A stretch of DNA of 64,000 bases from G963662905 sp963676725 (GCA_963676725.1 OY781463.1:5084001-5148000); one strand, 5' to 3'; numbered from the stretch's first letter, positions 7,969-19,200 are shown. Translations and numbers: made by a program. Notes: generated by a model not told the origin, from the letters alone.

Positions 7969-7980
7969 AATCTGTTTTTG

Positions 7981-7988
7981 CAAAGATA
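7981..7988 (-). promoter_or_regulatory. -7 promoter box of the higBA pair
   Basis: TATCTTTG on the minus strand, ending 12 bp before the ATG at 7968. No exact TTG -33 element is present; a TTC lies about 21 bp upstream. Confidence 0.55.
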
Positions 7989-7993
7989 TATTA

Positions 7994-8014
7994 AGTTCGG
8001 TTATTATTAGAACT
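7994..8014. promoter_or_regulatory. candidate HigA operator (inverted repeat)
   Basis: AGTTC-N11-GAACT directly upstream of the -7 box, with a third GAACT half-site at 8032-8036. The position between the -33 and -7 regions fits autorepression by the antitoxin. This is inference from symmetry and location. Confidence 0.4.
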
Positions 8015-8036
8015 ATTATTCATTTGTTTTAGAACT

Positions 8037-8368
8037 TTATTTGTTGTTTTTGAATGTTGGTAGATCAAAAAAAGCTGTAGATTCTTTTGATATGGATATT
8101 TCCTTCTTCGAATCGTAGAAAGATGTCTATTCAGGTCGATAGATAAATGCAATTACTTATCTATTCGGGAACATTGAGATTTCTCCTCCCTTTGGTCGAT
8201 ACCGATTTTTCGGCAGAGAAATCTGCTTTTAATAATTCTTACGACAAGACTTGTCTGATATGCACTTAAATAGAGACCTCCTTAAGTATTTGTTTAAACG
8301 CCCCAGTTTTATGATTTACTATATGTCAGGCGATAAAAAATAATTATTCAGCGAATATCAAAACAATC
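8037..8368. other. intergenic stretch with one large stem-loop
   Basis: AGATTTCTC (8177-8185) pairs with GAGAAATCT (8216-8224) around a smaller CCGA-TTTT-TCGG hairpin. It resembles the degenerate intergenic REP-like elements common in Bacteroidota. No ORF or RNA gene is recognised in the rest. Confidence 0.45.
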
Positions 8369-9724
8369 TTACAAAAGCTCATTGGCCAGATTTGCAAGTT
8401 CTGAGCGTTCCCCTTTATCCAACTGGATATGGGCATACACATCCTTATGCTTAAAGCGGTCGATCAAATACGAAAGGCCATTACTTTGTGCATCCAGATA
8501 GGGTGAGTCTATTTGAAAAATATCCCCTGTAAATACGATTTTTGTTCCTTCACCGGCTCTGGTGATAATCGTTTTAATCTCGTGCGGTGTTAGGTTTTGT
8601 GCTTCATCCACTATAAAAAAGATATTGGATAAACTTCTTCCTCGGATATATGCAAGTGGGCTGATCAGGATTTTTTCGCTTTGAAGGGCATTATCAATAT
8701 TTTTAAACTCCCTGTCTTGCTCGCCATATTGGTTTTTGATAAATTTCAGGTTATCATACAAAGGCTCCATATAGGGCGTTATTTTTTCTTTGGCGTCGCC
8801 GGGCAAAAAACCAAGGTCTTTATTGCTTAAAGGCACAATTGGCCTTGCCAGGTAGATTTGTTTATAATCACGTCTTTGCTCCAAGGCTGCAGCCAGGGCC
8901 AGAAGGGTTTTGCCACTACCTGGTACACCTGACAATGTAACAAGTTTTACATTCGGGTTTAAGAGCGCATGAAGGGCAAAAACCTGCTCGGCATTTCTGG
9001 GAGTAATACGGTGAATTGTCCGTTTTGGCAGATGCTCGATATTCATCTTGGCCGGATTATAATAAGCCAAAACAGAGGAACGCCCGTTTTTCAAAATATA
9101 GTACATATTCGGAAGCGGATTGTCTACCAATGCGTCCTTTGGTTCGCAAAAACCATCTTTATAAATTTGGGCAATAATATCGGTGCCAAGACCTTCATAA
9201 TATTCTTTGCCCTTATAAAGGGTTTCGATGTCTTTTATTTTGCCTGTTTCGAAATCTTCTGCGGCAATGTTCAGGGCTTTGGCTTTAATTCTTAGGTTAA
9301 TGTCTTTTGTTACCATAATAACCTGACGATCAGGATATTCCTGCTTCATGGATAAAGCAGCATTCAGGATGCGATGATCGTTTTTGTGCCCTCCAAAAAT
9401 CCGTGTTGCCCCTTCATCTTTATTTTCTTCAAGCACAACCTTTATTTTGCCGCCAAGGGGCATATCCAGCGGAATCCATTTCTGTAGGCTATTGTTCTCC
9501 GACAGCCGATCCATAATCCTGATAAATTCCCTAGCCTCATAATTTTTTGTGTCGTGCCCTTTTTTGAAATTATCAAGTTCTTCAAGTACCGTGATGGGAA
9601 TTGCCACATCATTATCTTCAAAAGAGTGAATCGCATTATGATTGTGAAGAATGACCGATGTGTCGAGTACAAATATTTTGCGTTCTTTGTTCGCTTTTCC
9701 GGTGTTTTTCTTTTGAGTAGCCAT
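8369..9724 (-). CDS. PIN-domain PhoH-family ATPase
   Basis: A 451 aa cytoplasmic protein with two parts. Residues ~17-150 are a PIN-type nuclease domain (KIFVLDTSVILHN with the first acidic residue, then FEDNDVAIPITVLEELDNFK and VTKDINLRIKA). Residues ~235-451 are the PhoH ATPase: Walker A SGVPGSGKT near 265, Walker B IFFIVDEAQNLTP near 373, then VFTGDIFQIDSPYLD. This PhoH2/YlaK-type fusion is linked to RNA unwinding and cleavage in other bacteria. It is monocistronic, with its start far from polA on the other strand. The cellular role is uncertain. Confidence 0.88.
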   Translation of the reverse strand: MATQKKNTGKANKERKIFVLDTSVILHNHNAIHSFEDNDVAIPITVLEELDNFKKGHDTKNYEAREFIRIMDRLSENNSLQKWIPLDMPLGGKIKVVLEENKDEGATRIFGGHKNDHRILNAALSMKQEYPDRQVIMVTKDINLRIKAKALNIAAEDFETGKIKDIETLYKGKEYYEGLGTDIIAQIYKDGFCEPKDALVDNPLPNMYYILKNGRSSVLAYYNPAKMNIEHLPKRTIHRITPRNAEQVFALHALLNPNVKLVTLSGVPGSGKTLLALAAALEQRRDYKQIYLARPIVPLSNKDLGFLPGDAKEKITPYMEPLYDNLKFIKNQYGEQDREFKNIDNALQSEKILISPLAYIRGRSLSNIFFIVDEAQNLTPHEIKTIITRAGEGTKIVFTGDIFQIDSPYLDAQSNGLSYLIDRFKHKDVYAHIQLDKGERSELANLANELL

Positions 9725-10073
9725 AATGAATAGATTTAAATTACTGTAAAATAATGTTTTATGTTTTCTGAGAAGGCATCAACTAAGGTAAGCAATTATT
9801 GACACAATTGTCTTTAAAAACAGTATTATTTTTTAGTGAGGTCGGGGCTTCGAGCACTTCGAGCGCATCAGCAACGAGCCTCAGCCACCTTTGATTAAGT
9901 TGTTTAAATTCAATATTGGGTTATAGAGTAGAGTCGAAGCGAGTTTGATGGCTATTCTTAGAATAAAACAAAAAAACCAGCATAATTCCCGATCAAATCT
10001 CTATTGAAAATCGGTCGAGGCACAAGATTTTGTACTTTCGGGCAATGTTTCTAAACATCATAAATCAATTCGG
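9725..10073. other. divergent intergenic region between phoH-like gene and polA
   Basis: 349 bp between divergent starts. A near-consensus box TACTTTCG lies about 30 bp before the polA ATG. A short tandem of TTCGAGCAC/TTCGAGCGC occurs near 9850-9868. Nothing else is recognised. Confidence 0.45.
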
Positions 10074-12833
10074 ATGAAAGACGAGAAAAAATTATTTCTA
10101 TTAGACGCTATGGCGTTGATATACAGGGCGTATTTTGCTTTGAACCGCAATCCACGCATCACTTCAAAAGGTTTGAACACTTCAGCCATTCTTGGCTTTA
10201 CCAATACATTGTATGATGTCCTGAAAAACGAACAGCCAACTCATATTGGTGTGGCTTTTGACACAATGGCCCCAACATTCAGGCATAAAGAGTTTCCCGA
10301 ATATAAGGCGAACAGGCAAAAAATACCGGAAGAATTGGCCGCTTCTATTCCCTGGGTGAAGCAAATCCTTGAAGCTTTTCGTATTCCGATCCTTTCTGTT
10401 GATGGCTTTGAAGCCGATGATGTTATTGGCACTTTGGCAAAAAATGCAGAAAAGGCCGGCATCACAACTTTTATGATGACTCCAGACAAGGATTTCGGAC
10501 AATTGGTTTCTGAAAAGATTTTCATGTTTAAGCCGGGAAAATTCGGCAAAAAGCCTGAAGTGATGGGCGTGGAGGAAATATGCAAGAAATTTGGAGTGCA
10601 ACGGCCTGATCAGGTGATTGATATGCTTGGGCTCTGGGGCGATAGTTCCGATAATATTCCTGGAGTACCCGGAGTTGGTGAGGTTACAGCGAAAAAGCTC
10701 TTGGCAGAATTCGATAATATTGAGAATATGATTGAGCACGCAAACGAGATCAAAAATGCACGCCTTAAAAATAAAATTATTGAATTTGCCGACCAAGCTC
10801 GCCAATCAAAATCACTTGCTACAATTATTCTTGATGTGCCTATAGAATTTAATGAAGAGGCGCTTTTGCTGGTGGATCCAAATGAAAAGGAACTTAAAGC
10901 AATTTTTGAGGAGCTCGAATTTCGTACATTGGCGAAAAGGGTGTTTACCGATCTATCACTGAAAAAGGGCAGTGGTCAGCAAAGTTTATTCGATGATGAA
11001 CCACAAACTTTCCTCGATATCAACACCAAAGAGCACACATATTTATTGATACAGGACGATGAGGGCATAAAGGAGCTACAGGAAAAGCTGTCGCAGCAAA
11101 AAATGTTTTGTTTCGATACTGAAACCACCGGACTGGATGCCCATGAAGCGGAATTGGTAGGTATATCATTTTCCTGGAAAAGCGGCGAAGCATATTATTT
11201 GCCCGTACCGGAAGGCAGGCAACAGGCAACAGAGTTCCTAGAGGGCTTTAAAAGCGTACTCGAAAATCCTGATATCGAGAAAACAGGGCAAAACCTAAAA
11301 TACGATATTTCTGTCCTAAAATGGTATGGTATTGAAGTGAAAGGGAAGTTTTTTGATACCATGCTGGCGCATTATTTGCTCGAACCCGATCAGCGCCATA
11401 ATATGGATACATTGGCCGAAAATTACCTGAACTATAAAACGGTTCCAATTTCTAGTCTTATTGGTAAAAAAGGGAAAAATCAGGCAAATATGAGGGATAT
11501 CCAACGATTGTTTCCTGAAAAGGTAAGCGAATATGCCTGTGAAGATGCGGATATTACTTTGCAGCTCAGGGAGGTGTTTGAACCAAGGCTGGAAGAAACA
11601 AAAACACGAAAACTTTTCGATGAAATCGAATGCCCTTTAATTGATGTATTGTCGGATATGGAAGCATCGGGCATTATGCTGGATGTGGATACATTGCGCA
11701 CATATTCCCACGCCCTGCAAGGCGAACTTGCCCAGGTTGAAGAGCGTATTTTTGAACAGGCGGGCAGAAGATTTAATATATCCTCACCAAAACAGCTTGG
11801 CGAGGTGCTTTTCGATGAACTGAAAATTACGGAGAAAGCAAAAAAAACGAAAACAGGTCAATATTCCACCGGCGAGGAAATTCTGCAAAAACTCGTGAAC
11901 AAGCATCCGATTATTGAGGATATTTTGGATTATCGCAGCCTTACGAAACTAAAATCCACTTATGTGGATGCGTTGCCAAGCATGATCAGTCCTCGCGATA
12001 AACGTATACATACCAGTTATAATCAAGCGGTTGCATCTACGGGTAGGTTGAGTTCCAATAATCCAAACCTCCAAAATATTCCTATTCGTACGGATCGGGG
12101 TCGTGAAATTCGTAAGGCCTTTATCCCCAGGGATGATGCGCATATTTTGCTTGCTGCAGATTATTCTCAGGTTGAGCTGCGCATCATCGCCCATCTAAGC
12201 AAGGATGAAGGTATGGTGGAAGCATTCAATAATGGCCTCGATATTCATACTGCTACGGCGGCAAAAGTTTATGGCATTGCATTGGAAGATGTAAGTAAAG
12301 AGCAGCGCCGTCATGCAAAAATGGTGAATTTTGGTATTGTTTATGGAATTTCAGCATTTGGACTCTCTGAACGCTTAGGCATTCCACGTAAGGAAGCTGC
12401 AGAAATTATTAAGCAATATTTTGAAAAATATCCGGGCATCCAAAAATATATGGACGATACCGTTGCTTTTGCCAAAGAGCAAGGCTTTGTAGAAACCATG
12501 ATGAAAAGGCGTCGGTATTTGCGCGATATTAATTCGTCGAATGGCACTGTGCGCAGTCTTGCTGAGCGCTTTGCAATTAATGCACCCATTCAGGGGTCCT
12601 CGGCAGATATGATTAAGGTGGCGATGATCAATATTCATGCAGAAATGAAGCGATTGAACCTAAAGAGTAAAATGATTTTGCAGGTGCATGATGAATTGGT
12701 TTTTGATGCTTGTATCGATGAGCTGGATGTTCTGAAACCATTAGTACTCAATGGCATGAAAAATGCCCTGCCACTTGATGTGCCTTTGCTTGTGGATATG
12801 AATACGGGAAGGAATTGGTTGGAAGCGCATTAA
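10074..12833 (+). CDS. polA: DNA polymerase I
   Basis: Full-length 919 aa repair and Okazaki-fragment polymerase. Residues 1-~300 are the 5'-3' exonuclease (FLLDAMALIYRAYFAL; GFEADDVIGTLA; WGDSSDNIPGVPGVG). Residues ~330-520 are the 3'-5' exonuclease, with FDTETTGLD near 347 keeping the DxE metal ligands, so proofreading is probably active. Residues ~540-919 are the polymerase: motif A LLAADYSQVELRIIAHLS near 694, motif B RRHAKMVNFGIVYG near 746, motif C QVHDELVFD near 872. Monocistronic; a weak hairpin follows. Confidence 0.97.
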   Translation: MKDEKKLFLLDAMALIYRAYFALNRNPRITSKGLNTSAILGFTNTLYDVLKNEQPTHIGVAFDTMAPTFRHKEFPEYKANRQKIPEELAASIPWVKQILEAFRIPILSVDGFEADDVIGTLAKNAEKAGITTFMMTPDKDFGQLVSEKIFMFKPGKFGKKPEVMGVEEICKKFGVQRPDQVIDMLGLWGDSSDNIPGVPGVGEVTAKKLLAEFDNIENMIEHANEIKNARLKNKIIEFADQARQSKSLATIILDVPIEFNEEALLLVDPNEKELKAIFEELEFRTLAKRVFTDLSLKKGSGQQSLFDDEPQTFLDINTKEHTYLLIQDDEGIKELQEKLSQQKMFCFDTETTGLDAHEAELVGISFSWKSGEAYYLPVPEGRQQATEFLEGFKSVLENPDIEKTGQNLKYDISVLKWYGIEVKGKFFDTMLAHYLLEPDQRHNMDTLAENYLNYKTVPISSLIGKKGKNQANMRDIQRLFPEKVSEYACEDADITLQLREVFEPRLEETKTRKLFDEIECPLIDVLSDMEASGIMLDVDTLRTYSHALQGELAQVEERIFEQAGRRFNISSPKQLGEVLFDELKITEKAKKTKTGQYSTGEEILQKLVNKHPIIEDILDYRSLTKLKSTYVDALPSMISPRDKRIHTSYNQAVASTGRLSSNNPNLQNIPIRTDRGREIRKAFIPRDDAHILLAADYSQVELRIIAHLSKDEGMVEAFNNGLDIHTATAAKVYGIALEDVSKEQRRHAKMVNFGIVYGISAFGLSERLGIPRKEAAEIIKQYFEKYPGIQKYMDDTVAFAKEQGFVETMMKRRRYLRDINSSNGTVRSLAERFAINAPIQGSSADMIKVAMINIHAEMKRLNLKSKMILQVHDELVFDACIDELDVLKPLVLNGMKNALPLDVPLLVDMNTGRNWLEAH

Positions 12834-12867
12834 AATACATAATACGCAAAAATAGGCAGGAAGGAAT

Positions 12868-12895
12868 AAAACAGGCTTTTGTAATGGGCTGTTTT
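12868..12895. terminator. possible bidirectional terminator between polA and LytTR gene
   Basis: AAAACAG (12868-12874) pairs with CTGTTTT (12889-12895) with a 14 nt loop. It lies between convergent genes. The stem is short, so confidence is modest. Confidence 0.4.
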
Positions 12896-12995
12896 AATTC
12901 AGCGAACTTACTGTTTTTATGCTGGACTTTCAGCCCGCAATTATACTGACCTCATATTGTGCTAATGTGAATAGTATTATTTTCATCAATAGGAC

Positions 12996-13727
12996 TTACA
13001 TATTGAGTTTTTTCAATAATTCTGCTTTGTGGTTTCGTGCTACAGGGATAGTATGTGAGCCAATAATCACTTGATTTCCATCAATTGAATCTATTTTTTT
13101 TAAATGCACAAGATAGGATTTATGCACCCTCATAAAGGAATCCGGGAGGGTATCCGTAAGTTCTTTTAGCGAAAACAATCCCATAATTTTTCGTTCCGTC
13201 GTAATAAAATTGACATATTCCATTGCGCCTTCCACAAACAAAAGGTCTTCATAATAAATTCGGTGAATTTTCCTGTCGGATCGAACAATAATATAATCTT
13301 GTACACTCTCTTCGCTTGGTGTTTTTTCTGCGCCGGACACATCGTATTCCACCTTAAGTCTTTTTAGTTCGATATGTTCGATCGCCTTGCTTACGCCTTT
13401 CATAAAGCGGGCGAATGAAAAAGGCTTTAAGAGATAATCGGAAACATCAAGCTGATAACCTTCCAAAGCATAATCGGGATAGGCTGTGGTGAAAATTACT
13501 GCCGGTTCGATATTCCAGTTTTTAAGAAAGTCAATACCTGTAATATCAGGCATTTGGATGTCCAGAAAAATTAAATCGACCTTCTCGGTATTCAGAAAAG
13601 AGATCAGTTCAACCGGGCTGCTAAATGCTCCGGAAAGCTCCAGGTTCGGCATCCTTTTTATATAATCGGCGAGCAATTTGCGTGCAAAAAGCTCATCATC
13701 AATAATGACACATTTAACCTTATCCAT
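12996..13727 (-). CDS. LytTR-type response regulator
   Basis: A 243 aa two-component regulator. The receiver domain (about 1-125) has CVIIDDE near the start, the phospho-acceptor Asp near residue 57 in LIFLDIQMPD, and TTAYPDYALEGY plus the lysine of LLKPFSF. Residues ~145-243 are the LytTR DNA-binding domain (IIVRSDRKIHRIYYEDLLFV, then FMRVHKSYLVHL). The start overlaps the stop of the upstream kinase gene by 8 bp, so the two are translationally coupled and should be partners. They are divergent from an RND efflux operon, a likely but unproven target. Confidence 0.92.
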   Translation of the reverse strand: MDKVKCVIIDDELFARKLLADYIKRMPNLELSGAFSSPVELISFLNTEKVDLIFLDIQMPDITGIDFLKNWNIEPAVIFTTAYPDYALEGYQLDVSDYLLKPFSFARFMKGVSKAIEHIELKRLKVEYDVSGAEKTPSEESVQDYIIVRSDRKIHRIYYEDLLFVEGAMEYVNFITTERKIMGLFSLKELTDTLPDSFMRVHKSYLVHLKKIDSIDGNQVIIGSHTIPVARNHKAELLKKLNM

Positions 13728-14784
13728 GCATCTTAATATTTAATTCGATTCTAAAGAGATTGCTTTTGTGGCTGATGTCTAAATGATAGTCTTTGCCATA
13801 AATTAAATCCATTCTTTTTTTCACATTCGATAAGCCCACGCCTTTGTTTTTTTGTAGCATAGGCGCCACAGAGACAGAGGGGACTGTGTTTTCACATACA
13901 AACACCAAGTGGTCTTTTTCGGTTTTGATCTCGATATTCACATGCCCTGTTTTATCCTGATCAATTTTGCTGTGCTTAAAACTATTTTCAATAAATGGGA
14001 TTAGGATCATTGGGGCAATTTTGGGCTCACCACCATGGGTATCAACAAAAAAACGGATATTCTGCTCATGGTCCGATTTCATTCGTTGAAATTTCAGGAA
14101 ATTTTCAAGATACTCTATTTCTTTGCAGAGAGCTACAAATTCAGAAGTGCAGTCATATATGATATAGCGCAACATATCAGAGAGTTGCAAAATTTTATTG
14201 GGCGCATCTTCATTACCAAGATATGTGCAGGAATAAATATTATTGAGTGCATTAAATAGAAAATGAGGATTGATTTGTGCTTTGAGGAATTTCAGCTCAG
14301 TGGCTGTTTTCTCCTGCAAAAGTTTCTGCAACCTGATTTTATTTTCGGCTTCGCGCTCCCTGAGAAAAATGGACGTGCTGATAATAAAGGTCATACCAAA
14401 TAGTATCGAATGCATGATAAAGCCGAAAATTAATCGCTGCCAAATGCTGTTGGTAAATGGATGCCTGTCGCTGCTTGCAGGGAAAATTATATTTTCAAAA
14501 ATGGTAAAAAGCAAACTGTCCAAAGCTATTGTAAAAATGCTAAATCCAATGGTAACAAGTATTGAGAAATAGGTGTATCGCAAATAGTTGTTATCATAAA
14601 ATCGCTGAAAGAGTTTATTATTAATATGTACAATAAGCCATTGAACCAATGTAAAAAGGCTTGCATGGTATAATCCAAGATAAATCGAGGCCTGCCAGCC
14701 AAAGAGGAACTGAATCATCCAGATTATTGACCAGATCACATAAGGCTTTCGCATAAAATCCAGATGGTGTGAGGGTCTTCTCAT
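13720..14784 (-). CDS. LytS-type sensor histidine kinase (His_kinase family)
   Basis: About 354 aa from the ATG at 14784; the frame also opens at TTG 14790, but a -7 box ends only 8 bp before that. The N-terminal ~150 residues contain several hydrophobic segments (four predicted membrane helices). The kinase core starts with FLKAQINPHFLFNALNNIYS near residue 170 (phospho-accepting His), followed by an ATPase part with IPFIENSFKHS and KGVGLSNVKKRMDLIYG. This is the histidine kinase class that pairs with LytTR regulators, and such a regulator follows with an 8 bp overlap. There is no obvious ligand domain, so the signal is probably sensed in the membrane. Confidence 0.9.
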   Translation of the reverse strand: MRRPSHHLDFMRKPYVIWSIIWMIQFLFGWQASIYLGLYHASLFTLVQWLIVHINNKLFQRFYDNNYLRYTYFSILVTIGFSIFTIALDSLLFTIFENIIFPASSDRHPFTNSIWQRLIFGFIMHSILFGMTFIISTSIFLREREAENKIRLQKLLQEKTATELKFLKAQINPHFLFNALNNIYSCTYLGNEDAPNKILQLSDMLRYIIYDCTSEFVALCKEIEYLENFLKFQRMKSDHEQNIRFFVDTHGGEPKIAPMILIPFIENSFKHSKIDQDKTGHVNIEIKTEKDHLVFVCENTVPSVSVAPMLQKNKGVGLSNVKKRMDLIYGKDYHLDISHKSNLFRIELNIKMHG

Positions 14785-14798
14785 TTTCAAGTTTTTAG

Positions 14799-14806
14799 CA
14801 AATATA
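14799..14806 (-). promoter_or_regulatory. -7 promoter box of the LytS/LytTR operon
   Basis: TATATTTG on the minus strand, ending 14 bp before the ATG at 14784. This placement supports the ATG over the upstream TTG start. Confidence 0.5.
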
Positions 14807-15002
14807 TGCAGTAGCGAACTAAAGTACGAAGTTTATTCAAACAATGGCCGAAATCGGACAATAAAGCAGTGCAATATTTCAATAATGTGCGTTCATTGAA
14901 AAAAAACGCCTTTTCCTTGAAATGCGCCGGCCTAGATTGAAATAATTTTCTGAAGCATTATTTAAGGGGCACTTTTGCAGCTGAAAAACTAAAAACGAAC
15001 CA

Positions 15003-16139
15003 ATGAAACAGAAAACAATTATTCAGATTATTGCCCTGATAATTATTAGTGGAGCAGGATTAATGATTATGCTGTCGATGATTGCAGCAAAACCTGATGT
15101 GAAGAAAGAGGAACTCACTGAATTGCTGAAAAAGGTGCGCACAGAAAAAGCAGATTTTAGCCCTTTGACTTTTGATTTGGTTTATGAAGGCCGTGTTGGA
15201 GCTTCCGGAGAGGTCACAATTTCTTCAGAAGTGAGTGGGAAAATCCTTAAATCAAACCTGCAACTTCGTGAAGGCGTTCGCTTTACAGAAGGGCAAATTC
15301 TTTTGAGCATTGAAGATGATGTGACGCGTGCCGCACTAAAAGCAGCAAAAAGCACCTATCTAACAAATCTTGCAAGTATTTTACCCGATCTGCGTATCGA
15401 CTTTCCTGATGAGTACAGCAAATGGGCCAATTATTTCAATGCTATTGATATGGATAAGGATTTACCCAAAATCCCTTCTTTTAATTCGGATAAGGAAAAA
15501 GTATTCCTCGCTACAAAAAATCTTGTTTCTACTTATTATAATATTGTGCAGCAGGAAATCACTCTGCGCAAGCATATTATTCGTGCGCCATTCAATGGCT
15601 TTATTACCCACGTTAATTTAGAGCCTGGTTCAATTGCTAATCCCGGATCGCCTGTTGCAACGGTAATCCGTGCCGATATGCTTGAAATAAAAGTTCCGGT
15701 AAGGGTTCAGGATCTGCAATGGCTGACAACAGGCATGCCCTGCACCATAATATCAAACGGGATAAATTATGATGGCCAATTGAATCGGATTGCCGGTTAT
15801 GTAAACAGCAATACGCAAATGGTGGATGTTTTTCTGAATGTAAATAACCACAATGCCCAACTCCTCGAAGGAGCATATGTTCAGGCACAATTTAATATTC
15901 AACGCCCTGATATTCAATGTATGCTTTTGCCTAGGGAAGCATTAAGCGCCGATGGAAAACTTTTTCATGTGGCAGATGGAAAATTGCAAAAACTTGATAT
16001 TGATATTATCCAAACTATGGATGACGCCATCTATGTAAATGGTTTTGAACCCAATAAAAATATTGTCGTCACAAGTGTTCTTAGTCCGGTTATTGGCGAA
16101 AAAGTACGCGTCATCAGCAATGATCGCTTCGATAAATAA
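15003..16139 (+). CDS. RND efflux periplasmic adaptor (membrane fusion protein)
   Basis: A 378 aa adaptor linking the inner-membrane pump to the outer-membrane channel. It has an N-terminal membrane anchor (residues 7-28), then a lipoyl/barrel-sandwich half (VTISSEVSGKILKSNLQLRE), a short helical hairpin (~115-200), and the second lipoyl half (RAPFNGFITHVNLEPGSIAN). A beta-barrel and membrane-proximal region follow. It is the first gene of a three-gene operon with the RND pump (90 bp gap) and a TolC-type channel. The helical hairpin is shorter than in AcrA. The substrate is unknown. Confidence 0.88.
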   Translation: MKQKTIIQIIALIIISGAGLMIMLSMIAAKPDVKKEELTELLKKVRTEKADFSPLTFDLVYEGRVGASGEVTISSEVSGKILKSNLQLREGVRFTEGQILLSIEDDVTRAALKAAKSTYLTNLASILPDLRIDFPDEYSKWANYFNAIDMDKDLPKIPSFNSDKEKVFLATKNLVSTYYNIVQQEITLRKHIIRAPFNGFITHVNLEPGSIANPGSPVATVIRADMLEIKVPVRVQDLQWLTTGMPCTIISNGINYDGQLNRIAGYVNSNTQMVDVFLNVNNHNAQLLEGAYVQAQFNIQRPDIQCMLLPREALSADGKLFHVADGKLQKLDIDIIQTMDDAIYVNGFEPNKNIVVTSVLSPVIGEKVRVISNDRFDK

Positions 16140-16228
16140 AAAACAGGGCTTTTGTTTTTCTGAAACAGCAAAAGCATTTTCAGAACACCACAAGCATAAA
16201 TGATTATAAAAAATAACGCGCATATTCT

Positions 16229-19200
16229 ATGAAATCGATTATAAAAGCATTTATCCAGAACCATTTTTACGGCAGTATGATTATCTTTTTGCTGCTCATA
16301 GTTGGCCTTGGAGCGTATTTTTCGTTAAAAAAATCTACATTTCCCCTTGAAGAATCCAAAACGATAAGTGTTAGTGTTGTTTATCCGGGCGCTTCCCCGT
16401 CAGAAATGGAAGAAAGTGTCACCAGTTTGGTGGAAAACGCCATCAGGGGCATCCCGGGCATTAAAGAAACAAGTTCTGTATCGCGTGAAGGCAGTAGTTT
16501 ACTGACCATTACCGTGAAGAAAAATGAAAAGACAGAACAGGTTTTAACGGAAGTGAAAAATGCCGTAGATGGTATTTCCAATTTTCCGGGAGCTGCAGAC
16601 CGACCAATTGTGAATTGGAAAAAGGCCAGCGTGCCTGCTATGTTTATGAGCCTATATGGAAATGAGGATTTACTTGATCTGAAACAAGTTGCTGATGAAA
16701 TCGAAGACGATTTTCTTAATTCCGGAATTATTTCACAAGTGAGCATACAAGGTATTCCGGGATTAGAAATCTCTGTGGATATAAAAGAAGATCAGCTTAG
16801 GCGTTATAATCTTAATTTTGATGATCTTACAGCTGCAATTGCCTCCAATAATTTGGATATTGCCGGTGGGATCATTCGTAATCCCAGAGAAGAAATCAAT
16901 ATTTTATCGCGGATGCGTTCGGTTAATCCGGAGCATATCAAACAAATTGTAATCCGCTCTGATGAATCAGCAGGTTTGGTGCGTATTGGCGATGTGGCCG
17001 AAGTGCATTTTCGTTTTCAAGAATCGGCCAATGGGTCGTGGCTCGATGGTAAACCTCAGGTTTCCTTTATGATTAATAAATTAAACAATGAAGACCTCGA
17101 TGATATCCGTGATTTTATTGATGGATATATTGCTGATTTTAATACGTCCCATGATTCTATGCGTATTGTAAAAACCTTTGATTTCAGCGATCTTATAGAC
17201 AGTAGGCTGAATATTCTCACAAAAAATGGTTTGCTTGGTATTTTGCTTGTTGTCTTGTTTTTAAGCCTTTTCCTGAATTTCCGTTTATCGCTTTGGGTGG
17301 CCTGGGGCATTCCGGCATCCTTTCTTGGGATGTTTGTAATGGCCTTTTTGATGGGGCTTACCGTGAATATGATCTCACTCTTTGGAATGATTATGGTCAT
17401 CGGAATTCTGGTAGATGATGGCATTGTGATCGGGGAAAATATTTATGCACATTATGAAAAAGGTAAATCGCCTCCAAAAGCTGCGCTGGACGGAACCCTT
17501 GAAGTGTTGCCCTCTATTATCACATCGGTTTCGACAACAATTCTTGCATTTGTGCCATTAATGTTCCTGCAAGGGCATATGTCGATGATGTTTGAAATGG
17601 CTGCAGTGGTTATTGGTAGCCTTGCAATGTCGGTACTGGAAGGAATGTTTGTTTTGCCGGGCCACCTCTCCCGCCCGGGTGTTCTCGAAGAAAAGAATAA
17701 AACAAATGTGATCTATAGAATGCGAAAGGGCATAGAGAAAGGCCTTTTCCGCTTTCGCGATCGCGTGTATGTTCCTGCTTTAAAATACCTTATCCGTTAT
17801 AAATGGGCTGCATTATTCATTCCACTATTCCTTGTATTTATTACTGCCGGAATGTTGTTGGGCGGCAAAATTGGCCTCACATTCTTCCCCAGTGTGGAGG
17901 ATGATTATTTCACGATTGATTTGGCCCTAAAACCGGGAACAAGCCAAAGTACCACGAAGGCCAAACTAATGGAAATAGAACAGCTTTGCTATGAAGCCAA
18001 TGAAGAAATAACGGAAAAATATCAGGAAAACACAGACGCAATCCGTTATATCTGGCTCAACACTGGATCGGCATTTAGTGGACAGGAAAACGGTACGCAT
18101 ACCGGGAGCATCGCTATTCTATTGAAAGATATGGAGGATTCCAAATGGTCTGTTTCTGAGCTTAAAAACCTGATTTCAGAAAAAGTGGGCGATATTCCTG
18201 AGGCAGAAAAATTTGCTGTAGGCGCTTCTGCACGGTTTGGTGCCCCAGTATCTATTAGCTTGCTCAGCCGCGATGATAAAAAACTTAAAGAGGCGAGTGT
18301 CTTCCTCGAAGAAGCATTATCCGAATTGCCGTCCCTTTTTAATATTATGGACAATAATCAGTTGGGAAATCAGGAAATCAGAATTACGCCAAAAGCGGAA
18401 GCCTATGCTTTAGGACTGAATCAAAGCAAAATAATGCATCAGGTACAGCAGGCGTTTTTTGGCGGACAGGCACAGCGATTGGTTTCCGGAAAAAATGAAA
18501 TCAGGGTATATGTGCGTTATCCCCGTGAGGATCGCTCGATGATTGGGCAGCTCAATCAAATGAAAATCACTACAGCAACAGGCGAATATCCTTTAGTAAG
18601 CCTGGCAGACCTGAGCTACGGACGTAGTCCTGTTACGATTAATCGTTATAATGGGATGAGGGAAATCAATGTGGAAGCCTTTATGCGAAACCCCACAGAG
18701 CCTGTAAATCCTGTGATTCAAGAAATAAACGAAAAAATCCTCCCCGAACTTATGGTCCTGTTTCCTGAAGTAGAATATAAATATCGTGGCCAGGTGCAGG
18801 ATTCGAACGAAGAAGGAGTAGAGCTTATGAGGGCATATCTAGTTGCTTTTATCCTGATTGTCATTGTTTTGATGATTCATTTCAAATCATTTTATCAGGG
18901 CGTTCTTATTTTGTTGGTTATTCCTTTAGGATGGATGCCGGCAATTTGGGGTCATGGAATCGAAGGATATGCTTTTTCTTTACTTAGTGCCTTTGGAATG
19001 ATTGCCCTCTCCGGCACCATCATTAATGATGCTGTAGTGTTTCTGTCGCGTTACAATCAAAATCTTTTGGGTGGATTAAAAGTGGTGGATGCTGTGATTG
19101 AAGCGGCAAAATCTAGGTTCAGGCCTATACTGCTCACCTCTTTTACAACCGTCGCCGGCTTGTACCCATTGATCTTGGAAACAAGTATGCAAGCTAGGTT

